Shown here piece by piece: positions 11,860-22,682 of a stretch of 64,000 nt of DNA. The notes beneath the pieces were generated by a model that saw only the letters and a list, made by a program, of their open reading frames with translations, ran no database searches and was not told the origin of the DNA. Where the stretch lies: the NCBI RefSeq assembly GCF_958979055.1, contig NC_084886.1, positions 3,553,001-3,617,000 on the forward strand, in the 5' to 3' direction. This DNA is from Alnus glutinosa (taxonomy: Eukaryota; Streptophyta; Magnoliopsida; Fagales; Betulaceae). The number at the start of each line of letters is the position of its first letter. Within the stretch, counting starts at the first letter, position 1. Position numbers and translations under genes: made by a program.

Positions 11860-13741
11860 TTAGATTCTTCTTCTGTTGTCTACTCGTGTTTTCTTTGGCG
11901 CAGCTTGTATATGCTCACTACTTGAATGAATCTAAACAGAAAAAGATGTTTCCAAAACTCAACACATAAGAAAAGAACTTTCAAAATTCAAGACTATTGA
12001 GAACCTTTTGAAAGAGAACTCATGTATTAGTGGGTTATCACCTTATTGAGCTTCTCTCTTACCAACTGAACTGTCTGATTCATCGATTGAGATGCAAAAT
12101 AGTCCTGAAATCAATTACAGAAAGAGACTCAAATCTCGGCCCCAGGCCATACACAACAAGCAACTTCTACAACCTTTCATGAAAAGATTCAAGTTTAACT
12201 TAATATAATTGTCTAGTAATATGGAATCATATATATTATCCATTATATGATGCACACAAATTTCTGGTGTGGCATCTAACTATAACATTTAAAGATTCAC
12301 AAAAAAATTAAAGATTATATCAGAGATGATAAACCTCAACCAGAAGTTAAATAGTTAGCCAAATGTAAGTCCCTAAATGACTGACAGAGAGATAAAATAG
12401 AATGGATGTCCCCATGGGGCAATCACACTGCGTTCAAAAACTAAAAAAAAAAAAAATATATCCATTTCAAGTTGGATTTCTTGCTCTAAGAAGTTGCTGC
12501 AGTGGAAAGCAATTTCCCTCACTTCAAAAATGTAAATTAAAGTGTAAGAATTGGTGATGGAAGGAAATATTTGCGATGTCAATGCACAAAATCAGCAACA
12601 AACCTTGTCAGAGGAAACCCGTGTGATCAGAGAATAATTATTACTCGATTCTCTGGAGTCCCTACAGAAAGACAAGAAAAAACCCATCAATTACTACACA
12701 GAAACAACTGCAGACGGCTATATCAGGAAACATATCATTGCAAATTCTGAAAATGACTGTTTGTTTAAGCTTTTGCGACAAGTAGCCAACTGTATCAGTT
12801 TGAACTTTGTCTTCATAATTCACCTACCATTTAAATTTGAATTACATATTTCAGGGGCCTCGCTTATTGAATGGGAATTTGAGTTCAGAGGTGAGGGTGA
12901 GTGTTAAAATATTAATTAAATGACCCCACCTTTGGTTAGAGTTCATCTGTTGGGGAAGGCGGTTCGTCTGCGAGGGAGTTGCAACCAACGAGTCCTCAGT
13001 TGAAGCACCAACCGCAGGCCGTTTGGATCTCCCGGCTGAAAATAGAAACGATGACACACACCGACTAAAAAGAAGAACATCACACAGACATAGTTACGTC
13101 TAAAAGAAGCAACACGAAACCGTACGATTTAAACGTTCTAGAACTTCCCTGCTCCTCCATTCTAGCTTATCCTTCGTTTCAGAGAGGCTCTCAAATTGCG
13201 GAGCATACGAAACCTGTAGCCGATTTCCTAGGAAAACAAACTCGTCCAATTTTCTCTTCGCAAACCTTCATACAAATGTATAATACTCAACCCATTGTCC
13301 TCCCCGCTAGCACACATGAAAGAGAACAATAATACTGTATAACAGAATCACCTGGCGTTGCTGACGAGGCGGAATTTGATCCAGTAAACGTCGGTGAATG
13401 GCTCACAGTCCTCGGCATCCATTGGTTTACAGCTGACAAGAAAGAGCAAAATTAGTGAGTCAAAGCAATTAATGTTTGTAAAAATTATAGGAAGGATATT
13501 TTGACGTACTCTTCAACGTCGCCATAGGAAGCGAACAGTTTGAGCAATTCGTCGGCGCACCCCAGTGCCGGAACGTTCCTCACGATCAGATACCTACTCT
13601 TATTCCCAAAACAAACATAAACTAAAATTGCTTAGGGTTCGCTCGCTCAAAAGCTCATCTATTCCGGTATGGGACAGACCTGGATTCGTCGCAGACCGCG
13701 TAGACGCGAACCGCCGGAGGCTCGTCTTTGTACCGAGGCAT
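11860..13741 (-). CDS. RBM48: RNA-binding protein 48 (RRM protein, minor spliceosome factor)
   Basis: Eight exons on the minus strand are 13741-13680, 13593-13510, 13432-13352, 13265-13126, 13035-12930, 12661-12604, 12104-12042 and 11931-11860. All junctions are GT-AG, the phases match throughout, and the sum is 666 bases (221 residues plus stop). The N terminus MPRYKDEPPAVRVYAVCDES, followed by YLIVRNVPALGCADELLKLF, is the hallmark of RBM48. One RRM follows, from about residue 22 to 95. After it come the QVSYAP and SETKDKLE segments, a Ser/Thr/Gln-rich linker, and a C-terminal helix (MNQTVQLVREKLNK) ending in basic RVDNRRRI. In plants and animals RBM48 works with ARMC7 in splicing of U12-type introns. 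The start is the first ATG and fits the conserved N terminus. Nothing looks broken. Confidence 0.95.
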
Positions 13742-15399
13742 TTATTTCTCGTCGTCCTTCCTGTGTTCCCAAACTCCAGTGAAGCCGTTTCGTTGTGATT
13801 AGACATATCCTCTAAAGTAAGCCGTTTCGTTGTGATTAGACCATTTTATGTATAACTTATTGGGGCGGCAAGGTGTCGTTTTGGCTACACAGAAAGCAGG
13901 TGTCCGATTATCTTTCCGTAACGTAACGATTTGGTCGAGTCGCCTTTACAGAGGAAAATGTCGCCTCAATTCCGGCTGTTGGTCCACAACAGGAATAGAT
14001 TAATAATGATAAATAATTATTTCTAAAGTCTCGTCTGTTACGCGAAGTTACGCGAAATAATATCTGAAGTTATTCTCATAATAATTAAAAAAAAAGTTAC
14101 GCGAAATAATGAGTATTTCATTAATAAATGAATAGTTATTATTAAAAATGAAAGAGGGTGAAATGAAATAATTATTCTTATTCTTTAGTTTGGTGACAAT
14201 GTATATATCATAATTAAAATTAAACCAAAATTACTTAATAAAAAACACATGATTTTTTATTTTTCTAAAACTCAAATCTATTAAAAGATAGAGCCACCCA
14301 CAGATTGAACGTGTTTCTATATTTTTATTTTTTTTAAAAAAAAAAAAATGCCCTAGTTTGAAAGAAATTGAAGGATTTTTTTTTTTTTTTAAAATATTGT
14401 CTATTTCCAAAAAAATAGTCCCTATCAAATAAAAGAATGTTTATTTCAAAGGAATAAACATTTCTTTCCAATAGTCTATTTCACATCCTAAATGGCTAAA
14501 TGTATCTCATGGCACACAATGCGCCCAGTTTGAAAGACATTTAGCAATGTTCTAAGTTGTTCCATGCAACTAACCTGAAAACATGCCACCTGTCCAAATA
14601 ACAGGTCCCCGCAATCCAGAAGAATTGCAAGGACCCCGATCCATCATAATTGGCGTCTCTATAAGTTGCCTTTAGAAAACATTCTCCACAGCTTTTAGGG
14701 TGTTTATTTTGAAAATGTAACCCGAGTATATTAATAATCTACATTTTCCTTTCATTTGGAAATTTGTTTCTTAGAATAATTTTTTTAACTTTGAATTTGC
14801 TCCTATCAAGTTGTTTCTCAGAATTTTGCTCTCAATCAAAAAGTTCTATTCTGTGAGAAGAGTGGAAGTCAAAAAGTGTCTGTCGAAAAAGGAAAATAAT
14901 ATTATGTTAAGAAAAAGAGTAGAAGAGGAGAAATTTAAGTAGGGCATTTAAATATAAGTATGGCAAATAAAATGTAAGGAAACGAGTACAAGATTCCGTG
15001 TGGCAAATTGGGGATAACGGATACAGGAAGAACTACAGATCTGGAGACATAAATCCGGGTTCTTGCCCTTCCTCCTTCAAGGAAAGTTGCTATCTAAATT
15101 TTATAGCAAACACATTGTAAAAAATCCTCCATTATACGAGAATTTCTGCTTTATTAATGTTAAAAGATGATCTCCCAATTATCATGCAGTTCCACATTCT
15201 ACATCACATTCATGCATTTGATGACACAATTCACAAATTTATTTCAAGAAGAATTACAACCCAAACATTGTTCAAAATTCCCAGTAACTCAAATCTGGTA
15301 ACTCCAAATAACAAAGTCTTATCATGACACACAACTTCATCAAAGTTGCAGCTAAAGGATGTGGAGCTATACTGCATAGTGGATGCCCATCTATGCACT
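13742..15399. other. Intergenic DNA between QCR8 and RBM48
   Basis: The right flank of RBM48 (13742 to about 13990) is relatively GC-rich and should contain its promoter and leader. A direct repeat, AGCCGTTTCGTTGTGATTAGA, occurs at about 13782-13802 and again at about 13820-13840. The rest, up to the stop of QCR8, is AT-rich with A/T runs and has no coding signal; its right end should contain the QCR8 3' UTR. Confidence 0.5.
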
Positions 15400-17731
15400 T
15401 TAATAACGGTGCGCCAACTTCTCTTTCTCCTGGTAATATTGCACATACCTGCATCCATTGCACACAAATATATAGATAACAAAGGCAAAATACAATGTGA
15501 TTGCAATATATAACAGATGGAAGATAAGGAGTACGGTTTTACTAGGAAGAACATATATAGTTAACAAAAGGGGGAGATCAGGAAGTATATTCTTATGTCT
15601 TTTTCCAGGTGAAATCCACTAAATTTTCGAATTCCATGGATAAAAATGATAGCACAATACAGAGACAATAATGTGGAACAGAAGAAAAGCAAGAAGTTAT
15701 CGCACCACCAAACTGGTACAAAATGTATGTTTATGCTCACAGAAAGGTCATGGATATACAAATACCTTAATGAACAACATAATAATAAGGAACTTCCACC
15801 TGATTCCACGTCAAAAATATTAGTCTCGCAGCCACAAGTTACTCTTAACATCAGCTAGGGCATCTTGCTATGAATTTGAGCATGCAATTTACAATTACCA
15901 GCATCACAAATATACATCATACCGAAAGATTCTCATTCACATCCAATTTCTAGATTGTTCCTGCAGGGAGAAAAAACTTTCTATCTGTTTTTGTATATCT
16001 ATCTTAAATCTAATCGTTGAGGTTTTCAGTTGAACCAAACTGATCCCTAAGGTACCAAGAGTATCATGGAGACCCTTGAGTTAAGTTAAGTGTCGAAAAT
16101 GGTTTCTGTCATCCAGCCGTTTGACGGAATTGATAGATTCACGATTGAGACATGACATAGTTGACTCACACTTACTATGACTGTAAAATTACAGTTTTGC
16201 CCCAAATAAAAAGAAAAAAACCAAACCAACAAAAAAGAGGGGCCACCCCTCACAACCCTCTCCTACGTAGGGCAAGCTGGCGAGTAGGTGGCTATGATGG
16301 GCCACCTCTTTTTTTAATTTTTTTTTTTTTTTACTGTCTTTTATTTAGGGTTAAAATTGTAATTTTATAATGACAAGTGTGAGTGATCAGCTATGTCACG
16401 TGTCAATCTGCTATTGGTTATAACGTGGATCCACATGTGCATCTAACGATTTCCGTCAAACAACTGGACGGCAGAGATTATTTTGGCACTTAGTTTACCC
16501 CCAAAGATCTTCAGGACACTTTCGGTATCCTAGGGATCAGTTTGATACAACTGCAATCCCCAAGGATCAAATAAATAATTTTCCCTAAAAGCTATCTACC
16601 TTACACCCTAGAATGTCAAACGAATTTTATTGATAATTGTTAGTAGAAAATACTTTATATGGTTATAGTGCAACCTTCAAGGCCAATTTTGAACACATGC
16701 ATCAGCAAACATCAACCCAATGGCTCATAGAGGAGAATGATTACGTAATTGAAAATTACACACACGTACACATACATCAAACAAATTCAATATAGTGATA
16801 ACTCATAACATTCCCCACATTTAAACATCAGTTCCCTTTCTTGATCATTATGCAGATGGCAATGAAAAGCCCCGCAGAACCAATTCCAAATAGCATCAAC
16901 CATAGTTTGCCCATAAGAATCCATAACTTCGTTAAAACTATAAGGCATACCACCTCTTCTTCATGAAATTGCCATATACTAGAAAGCAGCATATATCAGA
17001 TTCACTCGTAACACAAATTGCCGGCACAGTCATCCTAATTTGGTCCAATAATAGACAATCCCAATGAGCTTTAGCTCAAATCGTAGTTCCTCCCTTTGTA
17101 GCAATGGGGAGGGTGAGGTCGTGGGTTCAAGTCCCACCGGGTGTGCGTGTAACTTACCAATCAAAAAAAAAAAAATGATGAATAACTTACCCATCAAAAA
17201 TATATTTGATACATACACCAAATATGCAATATGAAACCTCGGTTTCTTTGCTGCAATCACAATACGAGGCATTTATTCATCACTACCATTTCCTAAAGTC
17301 ATTTAGTTGTTAATTCTCCAAAATTAATCGATTAGAAGCTGGAGACTGTCTATAGTCTCCAACTCGCACTGGGCTACAGTATCTTCATCTGGTTCATTCC
17401 AGTCTCTCATATACAATTTAATCTCACCTCTCACAGCCAGAGAAAACCCCTAAATCATTTATCTAACAACACGGTCTAATCCAAGTCAATGATCAGCAAA
17501 TTTCTCATTCAAAGTTTGATCTCGTAAAGCAAAGAGAGAGGAGGGTAATAGAGTGAATTACGTGTAGGTGCTGACGACGGGGCCGAGGAGGAGGACGGCG
17601 CCGAGCCAGCTCTCGGAGACCTTGTGTTGGATCTTGCCGGGCAGGTCCTTCCACAGCCCAGTCATCACCTTCTGCTGGAACGGCGAGAGCGCGTACACCA
17701 CCGCCTTCATCCTCACCGGCTGCTTTCCCAT
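15400..17731 (-). CDS. QCR8: Cytochrome b-c1 complex subunit 8 (ubiquinol-cytochrome c reductase, complex III)
   Basis: There are two exons on the minus strand, 17731-17562 and 15448-15400. The codon split at the junction (AC/G) is restored correctly and the product is 72 residues, the usual plant length. The N terminus MGKQPVRMKAVVYALSPFQQ, followed by GLWKDLPGKIQHK, is the plant QCR8 signature. A single transmembrane segment (about residues 40-56, WLGAVLLLGPVV) follows, and the tail YVQYYQEKEKLAHRY matches the family's conserved end. The protein is a small nuclear-encoded subunit of mitochondrial complex III, with no separate presequence. The 2.1-kb intron is long for so short a gene and has taken in a SINE and a foldback element. 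A second possible last exon lies inside it (16828-16978). Confidence 0.95.
15965..16586. repeat. Foldback element (MULE-like MITE) in the QCR8 intron
   Basis: The left arm starts AGGGAGAAAA and contains AACTGATCCCTAAGGTACC and CCGTTTGACGGAA. The reverse complement of the right arm starts AGGGAAAATT and contains AACTGATCCCTAGGATACC and GTTTGACGGAA in the same order. The arms are some 200-250 bases long, and the core near 16240-16310 is GC-rich (GGGGCCACCCCTC ... GGGCCACCTC). It has no coding capacity and no target duplication was found. Long arms of this kind are typical of Mutator-derived foldback MITEs. Confidence 0.65.
16828..16978 (-). other. Possible alternative last exon of QCR8 encoding a hydrophobic tail
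   Basis: An acceptor (CTGCTTTCTAG) sits just above 16978. If exon 1 of QCR8 is joined here instead of at 15448, the reading phase is kept: one base completes the split Thr codon, then 49 codons stay open to a TGA at 16830-16828. The tail would begin IWQFHEEEVVCLIVLTKLW and contain a strongly hydrophobic stretch (LWLMLFGIGSAGLFIAICIM) before KKGN. This is unlike the normal QCR8 tail, which is encoded by the downstream exon. It may be a rare isoform, a fossil exon of unrelated origin, or chance. Confidence 0.3.
17061..17175 (+). mobile_element. tRNA-derived SINE in the QCR8 intron
   Basis: The left part, AATGAGCTTTAGCTCAAATC, resembles a degenerate A-box region. GGGTTCAAGTCCCACC at about 17124-17139 is a nearly perfect pol III B box. 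The unit ends in a 13-base A run after CTTACCAATC. This layout fits a plant tRNA-related SINE about 115 bases long, antisense to QCR8. A near-repeat of the tail (AACTTACCCATCAAAAA) follows at about 17185-17200, so the true 3' end is uncertain. Confidence 0.6.
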
Positions 17732-19018
17732 TTCTAATCGATCGAACTGAGACGACGATGTTTGGGTCTCTCTCTGATTCTTAGCTTTTAGGGCAAATGG
17801 GGGTCGTCTCAGAAGAAATTAGTTCTCAATTTATCCTATGCAGTCTAGAAGCTACTTCTATAGAGAATTCTGTTCGCACGTGCCAAATTTGTCTTTTTCT
17901 TTTTCTTTTTCTTTTTCTTTTTTCCACCGCAAAATCGTTGTTAAAGGAGGAAAACTGATCACTGCTACAGCAACTTTGTATCCATTATTTTGACAAATTA
18001 ATGCAATTTTTTGTTTTAAAAAAAAAACCATTAAATTGATCCATGTAGTTTGTTATTGTAACAAATAAATTTATAGTTATTATCAAAAAAAAAATTATAG
18101 TTTTAAAATGATTTATAGTTATTGTAACAAATAAATTTATAGTTTTAAAATGAGTTTAATTACAAATGTAATTGGTATGTCTATGCAACGAAATAATAAT
18201 ATATTTCTACCGTCATTATTTCGACAAATCTTTTAAGGTAAAGTCTACATATTTTTTTAAAATTATTATTTAATTGACAAAGTTCCTCCAAACATTCAAT
18301 TTGGACAATGTTTCTCATAAACTATAACAAATTGTCAATATCCTCCCAATGACAAAAATATCCTGAATAAAAAATTAAAAATTCAGTGAAGAATTGTTTT
18401 TACAACCAACAAAAAATAAATAAATAAATAAAATAAAATAAAACTAAAAAATAAAATAAATACATATATACATAAAAACTAACGGTGGCCAAATTTAAAT
18501 CGTTTTTACAACCAACAAAAAAAAATGTTTTTTTAAAAGAATTTTTTTTTTCTTTTTTTTTTTAAAAAAAATTAAAATATATATATATTTTTTAAACAAT
18601 AATTTCTCGTTTTTTTCAAAAAAATCAATTTTTCTTTTTTCCAATTTATAGAGTTTTTTTTTATTGAAAAAAATCTAAGGTCATTTTTGTCTTTTTGTTG
18701 GCCTTGGGGGAATATTGATAATTTTTTTTTTGTAGTTTGGGAGGAACATTGTCTCAATTGAATGTTTAGAGGCATTGTTAATAAGGCGGCAGTTTGAAGG
18801 GAATATGTGAACTTTTCCCAAACTTTTATGAAACAATAATTTTATTTTCAAATTAAAAAGTATAAAACAAAATTATAAAATAATAAAAATCCGGGGCGGC
18901 CAAAGAGGATAACTGATAACCCTCCTAAGTGACATCTTGAATTGATATTTGAAGATTGATGAACCACTCAAAATGTCTTGAGGGGTGTCTGAAACACTCC
19001 ATAACTGATCCTTGAGGG
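17732..19018. other. QCR8 upstream region and AT-rich intergenic DNA
   Basis: The first 100 bases should hold the QCR8 leader and promoter. A pyrimidine microsatellite (CTTTTT units) lies near 17893-17923. From 18000 to 18900 the sequence is very AT-rich, with several nearly identical AAATTTATAGTT units at 18045-18145 and AATA-type microsatellites around 18418-18450. No gene was seen. Confidence 0.5.
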
Positions 19019-19023
19019 CAATC

Positions 19024-19565
19024 TGTGATGTCCCACATCGCCTAAGAATGAGGATGTGCTTATATGTATAAATGTGTCATTTATGACACAACGCGTTTTA
19101 AAGCCGTGATGGTCATGAACCTATCAGAACTCCGCAGTTAAGCGTGCTTCTGCGAGAGTAATCCTAGGATGAGTGACCTCCTGGGAAGTCTGGTTTGGGA
19201 AGCCAAAAGCGGACAATATTGTGTCATTGGGGATGGGTCGTTACAAATGGTATCAGAGCCATTGCCCAGTCTGAGATGGTGGGAGCGTGCACAAGCTCAC
19301 TGAGGGACGCCAGCGGGGACGCTGGGTCCAAAGAGAAGGTGATTGTGACATCCCACATCGCCTGGGAATGAGGATGTGCTTATATGTATAAATGCACAAT
19401 TTATGACACAACGAGTTTTAAAGCCGTGGTGGTCATGAACCTATCAGAACTCTGCAATTAAGCGTGCTTCTGCGAGAGTAATCTCAGGATGGGTGACCTC
19501 CTGGGAAGTCTAGTTTTGGGAGCCAAAAGCAGACAATATTGTGTCATTAGGGGTAGGTCGTTACA
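19024..19565 (+). mobile_element. Cassandra-type TRIM retrotransposon (LTRs carrying 5S rRNA-like sequence)
   Basis: Two direct repeats of 222 bases each, 19024-19245 and 19344-19565, begin TGTGA and end TTACA. The element is flanked by a perfect 5-base target duplication, CAATC, at 19019-19023 and 19566-19570. Inside each LTR is a stretch closely resembling plant 5S rRNA (ATCAGAACTCCGCAGTTAAG ... GTGACCTCCTGGGAAGT), including its internal pol III promoter; in the left LTR it lies at about 19101-19200. A primer-binding site for initiator methionine tRNA (TGGTATCAGAGC) follows the left LTR at 19248-19259. The internal part is about 98 bases and non-coding, as expected for Cassandra. The LTRs differ at about 20 sites by hand count, which suggests an insertion several million years old. 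The element looks whole in structure. Confidence 0.93.
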
Positions 19566-19584
19566 CAATCAATTACCATCATAA

Positions 19585-19899
19585 GGGTGCGTTTGGGATT
19601 GCGATTTCGTAGACAATAAGTGCGATTTTAAACTAAATCGCAGAACATAGATCGTTTGGGAACTGTGTTTTTAAAAATTGCGATTTGAAAACGCAGAAAA
19701 TCTGCTTTTTCAAATCGCAGATCAGATGGTGCTTTTTTGAAAACACAAAATTTTAAAGGTAAATTCGCGATTTTAAAGGCTAAACTGCAATTTTACCAAA
19801 CGCTTAACTACGTTTGTAAAAATCACTTTTTTCAAATCGCACATTTTAAAATCGTTATTTTAAATCGCACTTTTTGAAATCGCAAACCCAAACAGACCC
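19585..19899. mobile_element. Tourist-like MITE (PIF/Harbinger type)
   Basis: Terminal inverted repeats are GGGTGCGTTTGG at the left and GGGTCTGTTTGG on the reverse complement of the right end, extending into GCGATTTCG. The flanking trinucleotide is TAA on both sides (19582-19584 and 19900-19902). These are the marks of PIF/Harbinger MITEs. The 315-base body consists of repeated GCGATTT/AAATCGC motifs and can fold on itself. It begins 15 bases after the Cassandra target duplication. A relative lies at 61912-62214. Confidence 0.8.
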
Positions 19900-19904
19900 T
19901 AAGT

Positions 19905-20935
19905 AGGAGTGAGCAAATCCCTGCAGAACCCGCACTGCCCCCGCAAAGCCTAAACTCGCACCGATGGTGCGGGCCACGGGGCCTTATTTGGGCCCCCCGT
20001 GCGGTGCAGGGCGGGTTGCGGGGGGGTGGGGGGGGGGGACCTTAAAATTTCTCTAGTCCCCGGCCCGCCCCGCAGGTTTTGAAAAAAGAAAAGAGGCAGA
20101 AAAATGTAAAAAACGTTAAGCAAGCTAAAGCAGCCACTGGCCCACTACAGCCCTTTCAACTTTTCTTACTTTCCTTCTAAGTTCTAACCTAACCCTAACT
20201 TTTAACTTCTCTAACTCCTAAGCGCTGCAGCCCGCATCAGAGGGAAATGATGCTCCTAATGTCTTTGCTTCAATTGTCTCTTTCACAAGATCCGGCAATG
20301 GTGTTGTCGGCCTCAATAGTGTCTTGGGGGGTGCCCTCTTTGTTTCTAGTATTGTTGTCGGAGTTATAAGTATCTTAATTAGCCCACACCATATTTTAGT
20401 CGGTAAGCCTAGCTTTATTAGAGATGTTTTGCTCTTCCTTTTCTCTCTTTTTTCTCTTGTCCTTATAATAGCGAATGGGAAAATCAACTCGTGGGGTGCC
20501 ATTTCTTTTACTTCTATCTACTTGATTTATGTTTGTGTTGTCTAGGCCACTCATTTCTTCTGTGGAAATGAAGAGACTGTGCATAGCCACGAAAATATCA
20601 GCTAGATTTCCATACCATTACTAACCTATGTTGATGATGAAAAACCAGTCTTGTTGGAGAAAACTAACCTTGAAGATCAACAAGCAAAAATTCTAAGCTT
20701 TTTGAATCATTTGGGCAAAATCTTACATGTATTGGAGCTGCCTCTTTACTTGCCAAGAAGATTGATAAGTGGCAACTGGCAAGAGTTTTCAAACAGGCAT
20801 AACCCGCGGAGATCCCCGCCCCATCCCCACCCGCCCCGTGGGAAGTGCATGGGGGGGGAACCCGCACCTCTGCAGGGCGAAGTCAAAAAATCCCCATCCT
20901 CGCCCCCCCGCCCCATGCTCAGCCCCACTCATAAG
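19905..20935 (+). mobile_element. hAT-like non-autonomous DNA transposon carrying a captured gene fragment
   Basis: The ends TAGGAGTGAG (left) and TATGAGTGGG (reverse complement of the right end) form a short imperfect inverted repeat. Both subterminal zones (19915-20090 and 20805-20925) are unusually GC-rich, with repeated CCCGC/GCGGG motifs, in contrast to the AT-rich flanks. Such subterminal motif clusters are typical transposase-binding regions of hAT elements. No transposase is encoded. The middle carries a fragment of a host cation/calcium exchanger gene. No clear 8-base target duplication was found, so the superfamily call is an inference. Confidence 0.5.
20236..20800 (+). pseudogene. 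Captured fragment of a cation/calcium exchanger (CCX) gene
   Basis: Read in the frame that includes 20324, the translation runs GNDAPNVFASIVSFTRSGNG, then GLNSVLGGALFVSSIVVGVI, then KPSFIRDVLLFLFSLFSLVL and GKINSWGAISFTSIYLIYV. This matches the first Na/Ca-exchanger half of plant CCX proteins: the GNGAPD-VFASIVSF helix, the GAxFVSSxVVG helix and the PSFIRD loop. Downstream the frame continues with YVDDEKPVLLEKTNLED and VLELPLYLPRRL, also CCX-like (the cytosolic loop and the segment before the second half). Two in-frame stops, at 20542-20544 and 20602-20604, interrupt it. There is no start codon and the second exchanger domain is missing, so it cannot make a transporter. CCX genes are largely intronless, so capture from DNA or cDNA cannot be told apart. 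The fragment lies inside GC-rich transposon ends. Confidence 0.8.
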
Positions 20936-22419
20936 CTCTATTGGAGTGGTCCACCCACAAATTATTTTCTTTTTATTTTTGTTTTTTATAATTTTTTACT
21001 TAAATATATAATTATAATTTCATAAGAATTATGTATGGTGAGATTATTTTGTTACATAATCATACTAAAATAATTTATAAGCTTGTCAGTTTTTTTTTTT
21101 TGTTTTTTTTTTTTTTTAAAAAAAAAGGTGCTTGAAAAACATTTTTAAATTACGAGAAACTTGATTTGCCTTTCTTTTGACCTAAAATGTTTTTATTAAA
21201 AAATGTTTACTACATTGTTTGGCTTTAATTAAACCTTGAAAATGATTTTTGTTTTTAATGTTTCGTGTACATTAAAAATGATTATCTTGTCACTATGGGT
21301 AGCAATTCGTATTCACGTATAGGGTTTAAATTAGTATAAGACTATATATATAGTCCCACCTAAAATTGCATGTGTGCATGCGCGCACGTATACAAATCCA
21401 ATAGGTTAATGTTGTTGATTGTCTAGAACACCCAAGCAGAATTTGATGATTTAAGAACGCTCGAATTAGAGAATAGAAAAATGCATTATGTGGTAAAAAG
21501 TTCGAACGATGTCAAAGACTATCATAAAGGTAGAGGCCGTCTCAACGATTTTCAGGATATATGTACGGTTTTTGGGGTAGATTGTTTTTTTTTTTTTTTT
21601 TGTAGAGTATGATTTTTAGCTTAAAACTTTGGCTATTAATCGAGTGTAATGTAGAGCAATGAGTTAAAATTTTTGCAAGAAGCTTGTGTTTGGAACTAAG
21701 CGCTCAAGGTAAGTAATCACCACAAGAATACTTAAATGATAAATCCTTTCAGAATGAGAATGGTATATTTATAACGTTGGGTATCAAGCTAGCATGAAAA
21801 CCTTGATTACATGTTGTGAGCCTTAAGCTTTGCAGTAATATATATTATTGATCAATTGCATGCTTTTGCCTTGTAAATTAGCTTGCTAAATAATGCTTAA
21901 TATTAACAAATACTAAGTGATGGTTTGACGTGATCAATCATTTTTATGTTGTAAAAATTGATGATTAATGACGAGCACGGACATACTACACTATACATAC
22001 TTGACCTTATGGCCATGTGATGTGTGTGCAAGTTTTACCTTGAATTTGAAGGCTATAGTTATCAAAGCAACCACGTACAGGAGGTGTCGCCGACAAAAAT
22101 TAGCCACAAATTGGTTTGTAGCTAATTCCTACAAACCAGTTTAATAAATTGCAAACACATGTTTTTTTAATAGCATGTGCTTATCGTTTGTTTTTTTAAT
22201 AGCATTAATAAGAAATAATGTACTTCTCACTTGCTTTAGAAACACATGTCACTTTATTAGACTGATTTCTATAAATTAGTTACAAACTAATTTGAAGCTA
22301 ATTTCCGTCCATGGGGTCACTCCTGGTCGCATCATTAGTTGAGTGGCACCCGAGATCGAACTCGATCGAATAACTAGGAGATGACTTGCTATAATAGTTT
22401 GTCCGCTAACTGTGGAATT
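20936..22419. other. AT-rich intergenic DNA
   Basis: No gene was seen. The region has long T and A runs near 21091-21125 and 21587-21601, and an alternating ATATAT/purine-pyrimidine patch near 21360-21395 (TGCATGTGTGCATGCGCGCACG), a classic candidate for left-handed DNA. A foldback repeat at 22096-22305 is listed separately. Confidence 0.45.
22096..22305. repeat. Foldback MITE-like repeat
   Basis: The left arm carries AAATTAGCCACAAATTGGTTTG and AACACATG. The reverse complement of the right arm carries AAATTAGCTTCAAATTAGTTTG and GACATGTGTTTC in the same order. The element is about 210 bases long, AT-rich and non-coding. The family was not identified. Confidence 0.6.
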
Positions 22420-22424
22420 GTACC

Positions 22425-22682
22425 TGTTAGAAACTGAAGTTTGGGAGAAAATTCTGATTCTCATTCAATGAATAATTTGATACAAGCAATCTGTTCTTAT
22501 ACAAAACAGAGTATAACAGAAAACTAACTATAGCAAGTTAACTAACTATTACAAGTTAACATAACTAACTATGACTAGTTAACAAAAACTAACTAATAGC
22601 AATCAAAAAACAATTTTACTCGTGCAGTACATGAGCTGGAAATCTCACACGTTTTCTATGCTAAAAACATGGATGCTCAATA
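22425..22682 (-). repeat. Left (3') LTR of the copia element
   Basis: This 258-base repeat is almost identical to 27207-27464. As the element reads on the minus strand, it is the downstream LTR. The polypurine tract adjoins it at 22683. Confidence 0.95.

Noticed and set aside
13600-13806. A 68-codon minus-strand frame across the RBM48 start
   Set aside because: It is out of frame with the conserved MPRYKDEPPAVRVYAVCDES exon and runs through its intron.
15231-15554. A 107-codon minus-strand frame across the QCR8 last exon
   Set aside because: It is in a different frame from the conserved tail YVQYYQEKEKLAHRY and is explained as a shadow of the real exon plus its flanks.
17124-17139. A tRNA gene (B-box-like GGGTTCAAGTCCC)
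   Set aside because: No cloverleaf with paired acceptor and anticodon stems can be formed; the A tail and body fit a SINE.
19101-19205. A functional 5S rRNA gene
   Set aside because: The 5S-like sequence is present in both LTRs of a Cassandra element with target duplications, and its outer parts diverge from true 5S RNA.
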